Shown piece after piece: positions 18,901 to 26,400 of a stretch of 64,000 nucleotides of DNA. The DNA comes from Alteromonadales bacterium alter-6D02 (GTDB lineage Bacteria; Pseudomonadota; Gammaproteobacteria; Enterobacterales; Psychrobiaceae), in the NCBI GenBank assembly GCA_002835545.1, contig PIZK01000022.1:1-64000 (forward strand), read 5' to 3'. Positions within the stretch are counted from its first letter, which is position 1. Every line of letters begins with the position of its first letter. Below the pieces are notes generated by a model, which saw only the letters and a program-made list of their open reading frames with translations, made no database searches and was not told the DNA's origin. The position numbers and the translations under genes were made by a program.

Positions 18901-20035
18901 ACTTAGGTTACAAACAGAAGCTGGACAATCGTTTAGTGAAATTTGGCATGTCGTGGTTAGCCCTGCTTGGCATGTGTCACTTGATGGCCCTCCAGTAATT
19001 TTAGGTGAACAAGACCCTGATGATTACTTTGTTACATCGTTTTACCCTTATGCGGGTGAGGCGTTAACTATGGCTTTGTCTCGTCCTACAGTGAGCAAAG
19101 GGCATGTATTGGCTATTGATAACGTTCGCTATCATATCGAGCAAGGTACACGGACGTCGACCCTAGACTTAGCTTTTAAGTATCGCAGTACTCGAGGCGG
19201 GGAACATACCATTGAACTCCCTGAAGGGTATCAACTTAAAGAGATTCGAATAGATAATAAATTGATTAATTTACAGCTGGAGCAAGGGCGTTTAACCCTT
19301 CCGATTCAGCCGGGCCATCATCACGTTAAAATCGAGATGCGAGCAAGCGTATCTGAGCAGCTGTTATTAACATCACCAAAGGTCAATCTAGGCGCACCAG
19401 TGAGCAATATTGATACGGTTTACGATATAAGTGAGCAGCGCTGGGTGTTATGGACACAGGGGCCAGCATTAGGCCCAGCAGTACTTTATTGGGGAGAGCT
19501 AATCGCCTTTATTTTATTAGCATTACTATTAGCACGAGTAAAGTTCTCACCACTTAATACCGCTAATTGGATAATTCTCGGATTTGGTTTAAGCCTGAAT
19601 AACTGGGGCGTACTCATACTATTAGCGTTGTGGTTTGGCGCTGTTAGCGCAAGTACTTATCGACCAAAAACACTGGATCGAGTCGCGTTTAATATTTCGC
19701 AATTACTGTTATATGGCCTATCTATTATTGCCATTTTATCCCTTATTAGTGTGATCCCAGCGAGCCTGTTAAGCTCGGCTGATATGGGAGTGGCTGGTAA
19801 TAATTCATACGGTAATCATTTAAAGTGGTTTGCAGATCAGTCTAGCGGTGAGTTACCACAAGTGACAGTGTTTAATATTTCTAACCTGTTCTATAAAGGG
19901 ATTATGCTGATATGGGTTATCTGGCTAAGCTTTTCATTTATTAGCTGGATCAAATGGGCATGGCAACAGCTAGGTGTTCAGGGATATTGGCGCACCGAAG
20001 AGAAGAAAGCTCAAACTAAGGACGATGAGAAGTAG
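15965..20035 (+). CDS. Large multi-domain membrane protein of unknown function
   Basis: A GTG start behind AAAGGA gives 1356 residues. A signal peptide (1-25) precedes a periplasmic domain with two cysteines (NCPFINN, HICAWPS) and beta-rich sequence. Hydrophobic segments at about 465-610 form three or four helices. A charged coiled segment (about 620-650, rich in Q, K and A) and a helix at about 690-710 follow. A second periplasmic part starts near 745 with CAPQC and the same beta-strand order: WQPQRVLINGKLAKRL parallels WPQQVEVNGKAKAVI in the first part. Four or more helices (about 1170-1330) end the protein. I recognise no named family. The internal duplication and domain order suggest an envelope scaffold or sensor. 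It is divergent from a Na+/H+ antiporter and has no co-transcribed partner. Confidence 0.75.
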   Translation: MKQSTTTLALIAGFFFLLFSANVLANTSIPEPLKPWVPWVLAGDDQRNCPFINNTRFGKKHNHICAWPSTLQLEVFDKSARFSLNWQVLTPSTVPLPGNHQHWPQQVEVNGKAKAVIEQNGRPVIKLTTGDYHIEGLFKWQRIPQTLAVPPQYALIDMQVKDQAIDFPKVEANMLWLKKLTPIAAKQDALDIQVARRVSDGAYLSLATYISLNVSGKMREVALGTLLPQGFKLVGLNSKLSVFLDSEGVLQAKVKPGRHEIMAYAYAKPSLLSWTKPAQSHQWPQQEVWTFQGDERLRIGKLTGVPAIDSNQAKMPNDWYKLPSYLMTSKDTLTFEVQHRGKPLHLENQLTLTRSLWLSFDNDSFAFNDRLRGSMLDNWRLGMSAPFELESAENQDGPMLITSLNNNERGIENRYPNLDVQARGQIEATSSLPITGWQSHFERVSLELNLPPGHQLFAVFGADHVSNSWLSSWSIWASFIVLFLALIAGRLIGIVAGVVTGLMMLFVYQESGAPIAAVFNLLLAIALKQHQPFKRIEGMVRTYWLMSAVIAVATVLYFSAIQLRTVLHPQLESKQVSYVMQKEDEMRHKQEAIESRARQAQQKALSQQKAMARPMTDANEYERIEVTASKVKLSESMTLYQSDAQMQAGSGIPSWEWNKYHINWHSPVAQEQSFDVLILSKNSYRVVKVLGVLLSVFCLFLLLKASISELVQRIDKKNVSAACALLLLLPLSSFDTSASQFPDQPLLTELKKRLTKSPECAPQCATINDLVLVTEGKELVLTLNVHAQVSSAVALPKSLFWQPQRVLINGKLAKRLFKHNNWVYVPVAKGITKLNLIGQVAPVDAFQLKFKQNPKFITIEPTKLWQVVGYQNNRLVGNTLEFTSLQPKQGDNERASSRYTYSPFVKVTRTLTIDQQWSVNTVVERVAPHAGSITLTIPTLQGEHVLSNEIEVNEGSVVATIASGKSQFSWRSTLDRTEQLRLQTEAGQSFSEIWHVVVSPAWHVSLDGPPVILGEQDPDDYFVTSFYPYAGEALTMALSRPTVSKGHVLAIDNVRYHIEQGTRTSTLDLAFKYRSTRGGEHTIELPEGYQLKEIRIDNKLINLQLEQGRLTLPIQPGHHHVKIEMRASVSEQLLLTSPKVNLGAPVSNIDTVYDISEQRWVLWTQGPALGPAVLYWGELIAFILLALLLARVKFSPLNTANWIILGFGLSLNNWGVLILLALWFGAVSASTYRPKTLDRVAFNISQLLLYGLSIIAILSLISVIPASLLSSADMGVAGNNSYGNHLKWFADQSSGELPQVTVFNISNLFYKGIMLIWVIWLSFSFISWIKWAWQQLGVQGYWRTEEKKAQTKDDEK

Positions 20036-20072
20036 GCGTTAGCGAGTATTTGTGCGTGGGTATAAAAGCAAG

Positions 20073-20184
20073 GCCCTGAATAAAAACTTCAGGGCGACGG
20101 GTAATTTAAAAGGTCCTTAATAAGAGCGCTTCAGGGTGATGAGTTTGTCATGTAGCCCTGAATAGACGCATTGCATGGTGCGTC
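20073..20184. other. Nested inverted repeats after the 1356-residue gene
   Basis: GCCCTGAA (20073-20080) pairs with TTCAGGGC (20088-20095), and TTCAGGG (20130-20136) pairs with CCCTGAA (20156-20162); arms of either hairpin could also pair across. A third hairpin, GACGCA and TGCGTC, lies at 20165-20184. None has a T-tract, so these are not standard intrinsic terminators. Confidence 0.5.
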
Positions 20185-20191
20185 TGTTATG

Positions 20192-21154
20192 CTACTTTAT
20201 TGCAACCGTATCCAACCAAACATGAAAGTCGGCATCCATGCTAGTGCCCCAAGTTTTGACGATTTTTTGGTAGCGAGCGTAATCACCACGACGAACATGA
20301 GTTAGCATGTGATCCACTTTATCGCGCTGAAATTCCATCATGTAGCGAACGGCTAAATAACCCCAACGATATACACGGTCGGTATCCCAATTAGCACTGC
20401 TATTATAAAATAATTCGCTTAATTGGTAGGTCTTATTGCCAGCTAGCTTAAGTGCTGATGGGTTGTTGTTCATGTGAGCGACGTATTCACCCAAGCCTTC
20501 TCCCCACCAGATTAAATAAGGGGGCTCTGGTGCTGGCTCTGGACAATATTCAGGCCCATAATGATTATCGTGTGGCGGTGAACAATAGTCACCATAGGTA
20601 TTAAAGCGGCCATCAAGGTAATGTACAAATTCATGATTTAAATTCCATACTTGGCCATTACGTAGATAAGCAACATATTCAGCGCTGTTGTTTTCCATGT
20701 GTGGAAGCCCTTCCAAATACATCCCGCCATTGTTGGATGGAACATCAAAATGATCGGTTACATATTTGACGTAATCGTCACGTCCTGCGTAGATATTTGC
20801 GCGAAGCACTTGGTTGTTATCATGGAGTAGCGGCTTACCTTGGCGTTTAAATAACTGATGGAAGCGAGTTTCAGTGTCTTTTAGTAATTGACAAGAATCA
20901 GTAATATTTTGTTCACTCATGTTTTGATAACGAAGTACTAAGTTATCGGCGCAATGATGTTCGTTGACTAATACTTGATTGATTTGCTTTTCATTACGTA
21001 CCCAAGCTGGCACGTACACTTCTCCGTCATTAACGATATTGCCTTTGGCCAGTTTGAGTTTACTGTAATCGACTATCTTTGGTGAGTAGGTTGTTTGACA
21101 GCCAGCAATAAGCCCAACGCTAAGGAGGGCGATAACCAATTTTGTTTTCATCAT
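20192..21154 (-). CDS. M9-like (collagenase-type) metallopeptidase lipoprotein
   Basis: This 320-residue lipoprotein has lipobox I-A-G-C at Cys 19. The zinc site is NLNHEFVHYLDGRFN (HExxH) with a downstream glutamate in WWGEGLGEYVAHMNN, the arrangement of Vibrio-type M9 collagenases. The large activator and collagen-binding domains of real collagenases are missing, so only the catalytic part is left. I infer a cell-bound peptidase of unknown substrate. The palindrome at 21186-21198 lies about 30 bp upstream of the start and may be an operator. Confidence 0.8.
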   Translation of the reverse strand: MMKTKLVIALLSVGLIAGCQTTYSPKIVDYSKLKLAKGNIVNDGEVYVPAWVRNEKQINQVLVNEHHCADNLVLRYQNMSEQNITDSCQLLKDTETRFHQLFKRQGKPLLHDNNQVLRANIYAGRDDYVKYVTDHFDVPSNNGGMYLEGLPHMENNSAEYVAYLRNGQVWNLNHEFVHYLDGRFNTYGDYCSPPHDNHYGPEYCPEPAPEPPYLIWWGEGLGEYVAHMNNNPSALKLAGNKTYQLSELFYNSSANWDTDRVYRWGYLAVRYMMEFQRDKVDHMLTHVRRGDYARYQKIVKTWGTSMDADFHVWLDTVAIK

Positions 21155-21185
21155 GGATGCTCATAAGTTAAGTAGAATTATTATT

Positions 21186-21198
21186 GTATACAGTATAC
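21186..21198. promoter_or_regulatory. Palindromic operator candidate upstream of the M9-like peptidase
   Basis: GTATAC-A-GTATAC is a perfect 13-bp palindrome that is also a tandem repeat of a self-complementary hexamer. It overlaps the expected promoter. GntR-type regulators often bind GTATAC-centred sites, but no such regulator is adjacent. Confidence 0.4.
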
Positions 21199-21264
21199 TT
21201 TAATTGTGTGGCTGTGCATCTTTAATTCTGTTTGGTAGGTAACTTATTTATTAATTAGGGGCTA

Positions 21265-21945
21265 CTACTTATAATGTTGCTGAATATATTCAATAAAGTC
21301 AGCTAACTCCTGTCCGGGAGTGTGTGAAAAAGTCGCTTCGCTAGTTACAAAGTCGATGATACGGTCGATTCGGAAGTTACGAAAATCATGGCGAAGTTCA
21401 CACCAAGTCAGTAATGTCCAAGCACCACGCCATAGATGAATAGCAAGTGGTCTAACCCGACGTTGTGTTTGATTTTCTTTAGCGTCTGTATAATTAATGG
21501 TAATGTAATGACGTTTTTTAGTGGCACGGCGTAACCCGTCAAGGTGTTTAAACTCAAGAGATTCACTATAAAAGTCAGGCGCAAACATGAGTGAATTAAA
21601 TGACTGTAACTCTTGTGGCAGTACGGCTGACACTTTAATCATGGCTTGTTTGGCTGCGCTGGCTAACTCACTACCTGCCCAGGCTTCAACCATTCTTAAA
21701 CCCACTTGAATGGACTCGAGTTCCTGCTCGTTAAACATCAGTGGTGGTACATCCACCTCTTCTCGCAATAAATAACCGACCCCCGCTTCACCTTCAACTG
21801 GAATACCGTTGGCTATTAAATCTTGAATGTCGCGGTAAATGGTGCGCGTTGAAACTTCAAGTACTTCGGCAAGTAAGCTCGCGGTGGTTAAGCGGCGGTT
21901 TTTTAATAGTTGTATAATTTGAAATAATCGATCTGCTCGGCGCAT
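21265..21945 (-). CDS. YafY-type HTH/WYL transcriptional regulator
   Basis: This is a 226-residue protein. The N-terminal winged helix is RADRLFQIIQLLKNRRLTTASLLAE with recognition helix VSTRTIYRDIQDL; a WYL domain (about 130-215) contains ITINYTDAKENQTQRRVRPLAIH and FRNFRIDRI. WYL regulators sense small ligands or nucleic acid. It follows the VOC gene on the same strand after 115 bp, a common pairing, so it may regulate that gene. Confidence 0.88.
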   Translation of the reverse strand: MRRADRLFQIIQLLKNRRLTTASLLAEVLEVSTRTIYRDIQDLIANGIPVEGEAGVGYLLREEVDVPPLMFNEQELESIQVGLRMVEAWAGSELASAAKQAMIKVSAVLPQELQSFNSLMFAPDFYSESLEFKHLDGLRRATKKRHYITINYTDAKENQTQRRVRPLAIHLWRGAWTLLTWCELRHDFRNFRIDRIIDFVTSEATFSHTPGQELADFIEYIQQHYK

Positions 21946-22060
21946 AACGTTCTAAGGTCTCTGCTTGCTAGAAAGGCGAAGGCTCAACTGTAATTTAGCC
22001 CAAATGAAACATTCGGGCTATTCATATTTACGTTTTATTATTTAGATAGTTGCCAAAGGT

Positions 22061-22444
22061 TTATAGGTCTTTAGACCATAAACCGACTTTATTACCTTCA
22101 CTATCAACGAAAATGGCAATGTAACCACATTCACCATCACTAATAGGCATAACAGGTAGCAAGATAGTGACACCTGCTTGTTCTAACTCTGACACTTTTG
22201 CGTTAAGTGTTGGTGTTAGATGTAAATAGACAGTACTGCCATCCAGACTTGGCTTCATCATTTCATGTTTAACTAAACCGATGGTGGCGTTTTCTTCATT
22301 CGTCGACTCAAGAATCGCCATTTCCATATCGTTCATGGTTTCTAGCTTAAACGACACCTCAAAATGACGTTGATAAAAAGCGACAGCGCGGTCCATATCG
22401 GTGACAGCAATTTCGGCCCAGACAAGTGGTTGGTGTTCTAACAT
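22061..22444 (-). CDS. VOC-family (glyoxalase-like) protein
   Basis: This 127-residue protein begins EHQPLVWAEIAVTDMDRAVAFYQRHFEVSF and ends GYIAIFVDSEGNKVGLWS, the two beta-alpha-beta halves of a VOC metal-dependent fold. Possible metal ligands are E11 and a glutamate in DSEGN. Members include glyoxalase, dioxygenase and resistance proteins, and the substrate cannot be read here. It lies just upstream of the WYL regulator on the same strand. Confidence 0.85.
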   Translation of the reverse strand: MLEHQPLVWAEIAVTDMDRAVAFYQRHFEVSFKLETMNDMEMAILESTNEENATIGLVKHEMMKPSLDGSTVYLHLTPTLNAKVSELEQAGVTILLPVMPISDGECGYIAIFVDSEGNKVGLWSKDL

Positions 22445-22648
22445 CAGTATTCTCCTTGATTAGTTTTTAAGTGTGCAACTAATTATTTTTATTGATTAAT
22501 TGCAGTAAGGGAACAATAGCACTGGGCTACTGACAGCGTAGTGTCAGTAATGAATCTACCTACATACTTTTTTACATTTTGAATCATTTACTTTTAGACG
22601 TAATCGATATCAAATGAACTGAAACTAACTATTAATGGATTAAATCTC

Positions 22649-23104
22649 ATGAACTTTATTAAACAGACTGCGACGACGATAATTGTGCTGGTTGCTATTT
22701 CAATGACAGTGCGGGCAGAGTCTATCACCAGTTTGGAGCATCAAGCCGTCATTGATACGGCATATAACTATTTTAATGGCGCTGCTAATGGCGATCAAAA
22801 ACAGTTACAGCAGGCTTTCGATACAGCATTTGGCGATGTGAAAATGATAAGGATTGATAAAGACTCTGGGCAAGAAATCATTCGAACAGTGCCACTCAAG
22901 GAATTTGCTGGTTTTTTTAAAAAAGCCACAAAGGATACTTGGCAGGCGAAAATACTATCTGTAGATATTGTCGATAATAAAATGGCAATGGTGAAGCTTG
23001 ATTTCGAAACACCAAAAACACATTACGTAGATTATTTAGTAATGTATAAGCGTAATGATGCGTGGCGTATCGTTAATAAAACCTTTGTTGCAACGAAAAA
23101 GTAA
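22649..23104 (+). CDS. Secreted NTF2-like (lumazine-binding-like) protein
   Basis: This 151-residue protein has a signal peptide ending near VRA-E (residue 23), then an NTF2-like cone fold: HQAVIDTAYNYFNGAANGDQKQLQQAF, a middle strand region and WRIVNKTFVATKK at the end. Related proteins are often annotated as putative lumazine-binding or DUF4440-like. No enzymatic residues can be assigned. It is alone, divergent from the VOC gene and followed by a decayed gene. Confidence 0.8.
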   Translation: MNFIKQTATTIIVLVAISMTVRAESITSLEHQAVIDTAYNYFNGAANGDQKQLQQAFDTAFGDVKMIRIDKDSGQEIIRTVPLKEFAGFFKKATKDTWQAKILSVDIVDNKMAMVKLDFETPKTHYVDYLVMYKRNDAWRIVNKTFVATKK

Positions 23105-23152
23105 CCTGATGAAGTAGCGGTTCGCTCTCTCATTATATCGGGGGTTGTCTAG

Positions 23153-23587
23153 ACTTTAGTTGAGTACTATCAACGGAGCGTTGCGCTAGTATCTTCTATT
23201 TATGGCGTGCACTACGATCAAGAAGGTAATAAAAACTATCCCGTGATCCATAAGTTCTCACTTAATGAAAATACGATAAGCATCAGCATCAGCATCAATG
23301 ATAGGTGACTTTGGCTGGAGCAATAGTCAATATCGTTTTAGTGAGTATGGTGAGTTCTTGCGTGTGGTAAGTACTGACTATAATGAGTTAGGGCAGCCAC
23401 AGCATCAACTGTCGATATTTAGAAGCGATTCAACAACCAAGGAATTAACCCTTATTAGTCAGTTGCCTAACGAGCAGCAACCGCAGAAAAAATTTTTGGT
23501 CACCGCTATTGTAAGAAGCTGGTAGCCACTGAGCTTCACCCATTAGAAGAGAAACTGGTTAGTGCGTTGAAGGACTGCTCTGTCTAG
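23153..23587 (+). pseudogene. Remnant of a beta-propeller-domain protein
   Basis: Three consecutive reading frames carry protein-like text. Frame one (23153-23303) reads YQRSVALVSSIYGVHYDQ and PVIHKFSLNENTISI. Frame two (23298-23525) reads FGWSNSQYRFSEYGEFLRV and LSIFRSDSTT. Frame three covers the last ~90 bp. The text resembles the C-terminal beta-propeller (PF09826-type) secreted proteins, where IHKF...FRFSEYxxxLRV is a recurrent pattern. No signal peptide or start survives. A run of three AGCATC hexamers sits at the first frameshift. I infer a truncated, frameshifted relic. Confidence 0.5.
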
Positions 23588-23606
23588 TGATACCACAAAA
23601 ATAGAG

Positions 23607-23632
23607 CTTGGGCGCTAGAGATAGCGCCCAAG
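23607..23632 (-). terminator. Terminator hairpin after the TonB-dependent receptor
   Basis: CTTGGGCGCT and AGCGCCCAAG form a perfect 10-bp stem around AGAGAT. On the minus strand it is followed by CTCTATTTTTG, so it should end the rpmE2-rpmJ2-receptor transcript. Confidence 0.75.
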
Positions 23633-23642
23633 AAAGGCATTT

Positions 23643-25664
23643 TTACAATACAATAGAAGCGGATAAGTTGGCTTGCCACGGTTGCTCTGTTTCATTGTGA
23701 TGATGAGCGTTAATGGTTTTAGCGTGACTATCGGTAAAGAAGCTGCGCTTATTAAGCTGTAAAGGGGTACCTAAGTCAGTGACATCGAGTTTGATACGCC
23801 AGCCACTGGCCAATTGCTTTTCAATAAAGAATGTCCAAATCTCATCTTGTATCACCTTGCTATGTTCAGCAACGTAGTAATTATTTGTAGTGTTCTCGGC
23901 CGTATATGATGCCCCCCAAGAAACTGAGTCCCACAAATTATCCTGACGAATTGAGACCTTGATTTCAGGCTTCTTAGTGCCCGTGAGTTGACGTGAGTTC
24001 CCTGTTTGCGGGTCGGTGAAGTCACCATCGAATGTTGTGGCATTTAGAGAGAGTTGCCCTTGGGGCAGTATATGTTCTAAGGGCAATGTGAATTGGGTTG
24101 TTGCCCCAATAACGCGAGCATCGCCAGCGTTTCCAGTACCAATATGGCCAGAGGGAAGCACTATCTGTTCTAGCACATCTTGTCGCCAATCGTGATAAAG
24201 AGAGAAGCTAAACGCAGCGTGGTTAATAAACGTATAGTTAAACGTTGTGCTAAGCTTCGTTGCCGAATCTGGTTTCAGTTGAGGGTTACCCGCTGTATTT
24301 CTATCATCAACTAAATTTGACTGCGCTGCAAAAAGTTTAAAATCGAGCTGCCCCACCGTTCGTTGGATTTGGTTTTGCCATGTCCACCCTGATTCAGCAG
24401 TGTAAATTAAACTGAGACTGGGTTTGAAAAATAGATAATTTTGTTGATTGCTTGCTTCACCCGTTACTTTCAGTTGTGAGTATTCCGCGGCAAGCGCGTA
24501 ATTAAGTCGTAACTGTGGTGTCAGAGCGTTGTTGCCGCGAAGAAAAATATCGCTCCTTAACTCGGAGATTACAACGTTAGCGGCATTTTGGGGAATGGCT
24601 TGAGTGATACCATCAATGCTTGAGGTAAATGTTGAGTCAAAGTCACTTTGATTGAATGCTATTTCCCCTCCGAACTCTGGCTGCCAGTCGAGCTCAGTGT
24701 TGAACCAAGTGCCTTTGATGATAGACTCAGTTTTATCGCGTTCAAAGTCGTAGCGTAATAATTCGATTGCCGATGCATCTGGTGAAGGCGTTATCGGTGA
24801 GTGAGTTGTGTTGCGATCAACGGTCCAATGATTAGCTAAAAAAATAGCTTGGCTTCGACCTTGCCATTGGTTATTTAAATTGAAGCCATAGTCAAGTCCG
24901 AACTCGGCCATGTAATATTCACTATCACGATCGTTGTGGAAAAATGGTTGCTCTCTATCTCGTGTCACTCTAGATGTGACAGGGTGGTAATTACTCCACT
25001 TTATTTTTGTGAATATATCGAGTTTGTTTTGTTCGATAAAACGAGAAGCGTCGGTAGTGAGTGTATATTCGCGAAATGCTGCGACTTGGGATTGTTGATA
25101 ATGTGCTGTTAAGTCCTGTTTGTCATATTGCCAAACCCGAGAGTTCTTAGGTATTTTCTTTTCTTCATACAAGCTGTTTACTTGGTATGACCAATCTTGC
25201 CATTGACTGGCATAGTTCAATAAGAGTTTAGGCTTTATTTCTCCTTGGTCAACATAATTGGCTGTCGTTTCTACACGTAAGCTTGTGGTGGCTTTAGTGC
25301 GAATGATATTAATAATAGTCGACTTTTGCGCGGCATCACCAACACCTGTACTACCGACAATAAGCTCGATATTATCAACATCTTTAGCTGCTAGGTTATG
25401 CAAGATATCACTGATATTACCAGACTTAACTGAAGGTCTTTTTCCATCGATTAAAATATTACCGCCGCCACCGGTAAATCCTCGTACTGTTGCACCGTAA
25501 TCAGGGTGAAAGCCTGGGATGATTTGTGTCATATCCCAAGCCGTTTGAACGGTATATTTTGCGAAGAATGCTTTATCAAAAAGCTGCTTATTACTCTGCT
25601 GTTTCGCAAACGTAGGGCTTGCGATGAGGCCAATTGATACAAACGTCGTTAGGTACCACTTCAT
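23643..25664 (-). CDS. TonB-dependent outer-membrane receptor, likely zinc-regulated
   Basis: This is a 673-residue protein with a signal peptide (1-20). The plug domain contains IIPGFHPDYGATVRGFTGGG, NILIDGKRPSVKSG and VDNIELIVGSTGVGDAA; a 22-strand-type barrel follows, ending ANLSASIVL with a hydrophobic final strand. It is short for the family and has no obvious TonB box. A histidine cluster (INAHHHNE) lies near the C-terminus. It starts 51 bp after rpmJ2 with no clear terminator between, and the transcript begins behind a Zur box. I infer a role in zinc or zincophore uptake under zinc limitation. Confidence 0.8.
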   Translation of the reverse strand: MKWYLTTFVSIGLIASPTFAKQQSNKQLFDKAFFAKYTVQTAWDMTQIIPGFHPDYGATVRGFTGGGGNILIDGKRPSVKSGNISDILHNLAAKDVDNIELIVGSTGVGDAAQKSTIINIIRTKATTSLRVETTANYVDQGEIKPKLLLNYASQWQDWSYQVNSLYEEKKIPKNSRVWQYDKQDLTAHYQQSQVAAFREYTLTTDASRFIEQNKLDIFTKIKWSNYHPVTSRVTRDREQPFFHNDRDSEYYMAEFGLDYGFNLNNQWQGRSQAIFLANHWTVDRNTTHSPITPSPDASAIELLRYDFERDKTESIIKGTWFNTELDWQPEFGGEIAFNQSDFDSTFTSSIDGITQAIPQNAANVVISELRSDIFLRGNNALTPQLRLNYALAAEYSQLKVTGEASNQQNYLFFKPSLSLIYTAESGWTWQNQIQRTVGQLDFKLFAAQSNLVDDRNTAGNPQLKPDSATKLSTTFNYTFINHAAFSFSLYHDWRQDVLEQIVLPSGHIGTGNAGDARVIGATTQFTLPLEHILPQGQLSLNATTFDGDFTDPQTGNSRQLTGTKKPEIKVSIRQDNLWDSVSWGASYTAENTTNNYYVAEHSKVIQDEIWTFFIEKQLASGWRIKLDVTDLGTPLQLNKRSFFTDSHAKTINAHHHNETEQPWQANLSASIVL

Positions 25665-25715
25665 AAAACTACTTCACCCTGTCGATATAATTACATTGTT
25701 CTTAAAAAAACTGGT

Positions 25716-25841
25716 TTAGCGCTGTCGTGCTTTAAAACGAGGGTTCTCTTTGCAGATGACATACAGCTTTCCACGTCTACGTACAATTTGGCATTTTGGG
25801 TGACGACTTTTAGCTGATTTTAGTGATGAGAGCACTTTCAT
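25716..25841 (-). CDS. rpmJ2: Zinc-independent 50S ribosomal protein L36 paralogue
   Basis: This 41-residue protein reads [18 protein letters not shown], then [20 protein letters not shown], like E. coli YkgO. It has two cysteines rather than the full zinc ribbon of the housekeeping L36. Such paralogues replace the zinc-binding form when zinc is scarce and so free zinc. The start codon is two bases after the rpmE2 stop codon, so the two are co-transcribed. Confidence 0.92.
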   Translation of the reverse strand: MKVLSSLKSAKSRHPKCQIVRRRGKLYVICKENPRFKARQR

Positions 25842-25843
25842 GA

Positions 25844-26113
25844 TTATTTTCCTTTTGTCTTAGAAAAAAGCTTTCCAAAACGTTGACCAAAGCTGGCCAC
25901 ACGACCTTCTTTACTCGATTGTTTTTGTTGTCCTGTGTAGAACGGGTGTGAGTCGCTTGAAACATCAAGGGTAACGTATGGGTAAGTCTGTCCATCTTCT
26001 TCCCATGTGTGTTGTTGATCAGTCTTGATGGTTGATCCGATTAAGAAAAAAGAATCAGCAGAAATGTCGTGGAATAGTACTGAACGGTATTCAGGGTGGA
26101 TATTAGCTTTCAT
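25844..26113 (-). CDS. rpmE2: Zinc-independent 50S ribosomal protein L31 type B
   Basis: This 89-residue protein begins [18 protein letters not shown] and contains [28 protein letters not shown]. It has no cysteines, unlike the zinc-binding L31 (rpmE), and corresponds to E. coli YkgM. It displaces the zinc form during starvation. A Zur box lies about 40 bp upstream of the ATG, and rpmJ2 plus a TonB receptor follow. Confidence 0.95.
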   Translation of the reverse strand: MKANIHPEYRSVLFHDISADSFFLIGSTIKTDQQHTWEEDGQTYPYVTLDVSSDSHPFYTGQQKQSSKEGRVASFGQRFGKLFSKTKGK

Positions 26114-26148
26114 GTGTAACCTATGTGATATTGCGTCAAATAATTTTA

Positions 26149-26165
26149 TTATGTTATAACATAAC
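26149..26165. promoter_or_regulatory. Zur box of the rpmE2-rpmJ2-receptor operon
   Basis: TTATGTTATAACATAA (26149-26164) is a perfect palindrome. The overlapping GTTATAACATAAC (26153-26165) matches the gammaproteobacterial Zur consensus GTTATANTATAAC at all but one fixed position. Location, 40 bp upstream of rpmE2, and gene content support repression by zinc-loaded Zur. Confidence 0.8.
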
Positions 26166-26249
26166 GTTGCCGTTTGTAAACTTTTATTGAGAATGAATGT
26201 TATTTAGATTTGGTGTGTGGCAAAGTATTACAACGGTCGGTATTGATTG

Positions 26250-26274
26250 GTCGATGTAGTTACTCTACATCGAC
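26250..26274. other. Perfect 10-bp inverted repeat
   Basis: GTCGATGTAG and CTACATCGAC enclose TTACT. It lies between rpmE2 and the end of the OpgC-like gene and has no T-tract on either side. It could be a terminator stem for the minus-strand OpgC gene, an operator, or part of a small RNA. Confidence 0.45.
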
Positions 26275-26275
26275 A

Positions 26276-26386
26276 ATGAATAACACAGCTATTATTCGTC
26301 TAGACGAAAATGATCAGATAATGAGTGGAATTGATGTTAGCCTAGACTTCGAGTTTGGTATGTTTACAGTTGAGCCGCAACAGTAA
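26276..26386 (+). CDS. Possible 36-residue ORF
   Basis: The frame reads MNNTAIIRLDENDQ and ends FGMFTVEPQQ. It looks protein-like but has no SD, starting directly after a hairpin, and the reading frame remains open upstream for about 100 bp. It may be a small gene or the tail of a lost one. Confidence 0.2.
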   Translation: MNNTAIIRLDENDQIMSGIDVSLDFEFGMFTVEPQQ

Positions 26387-26400
26387 AACTTGCGAAGGCG

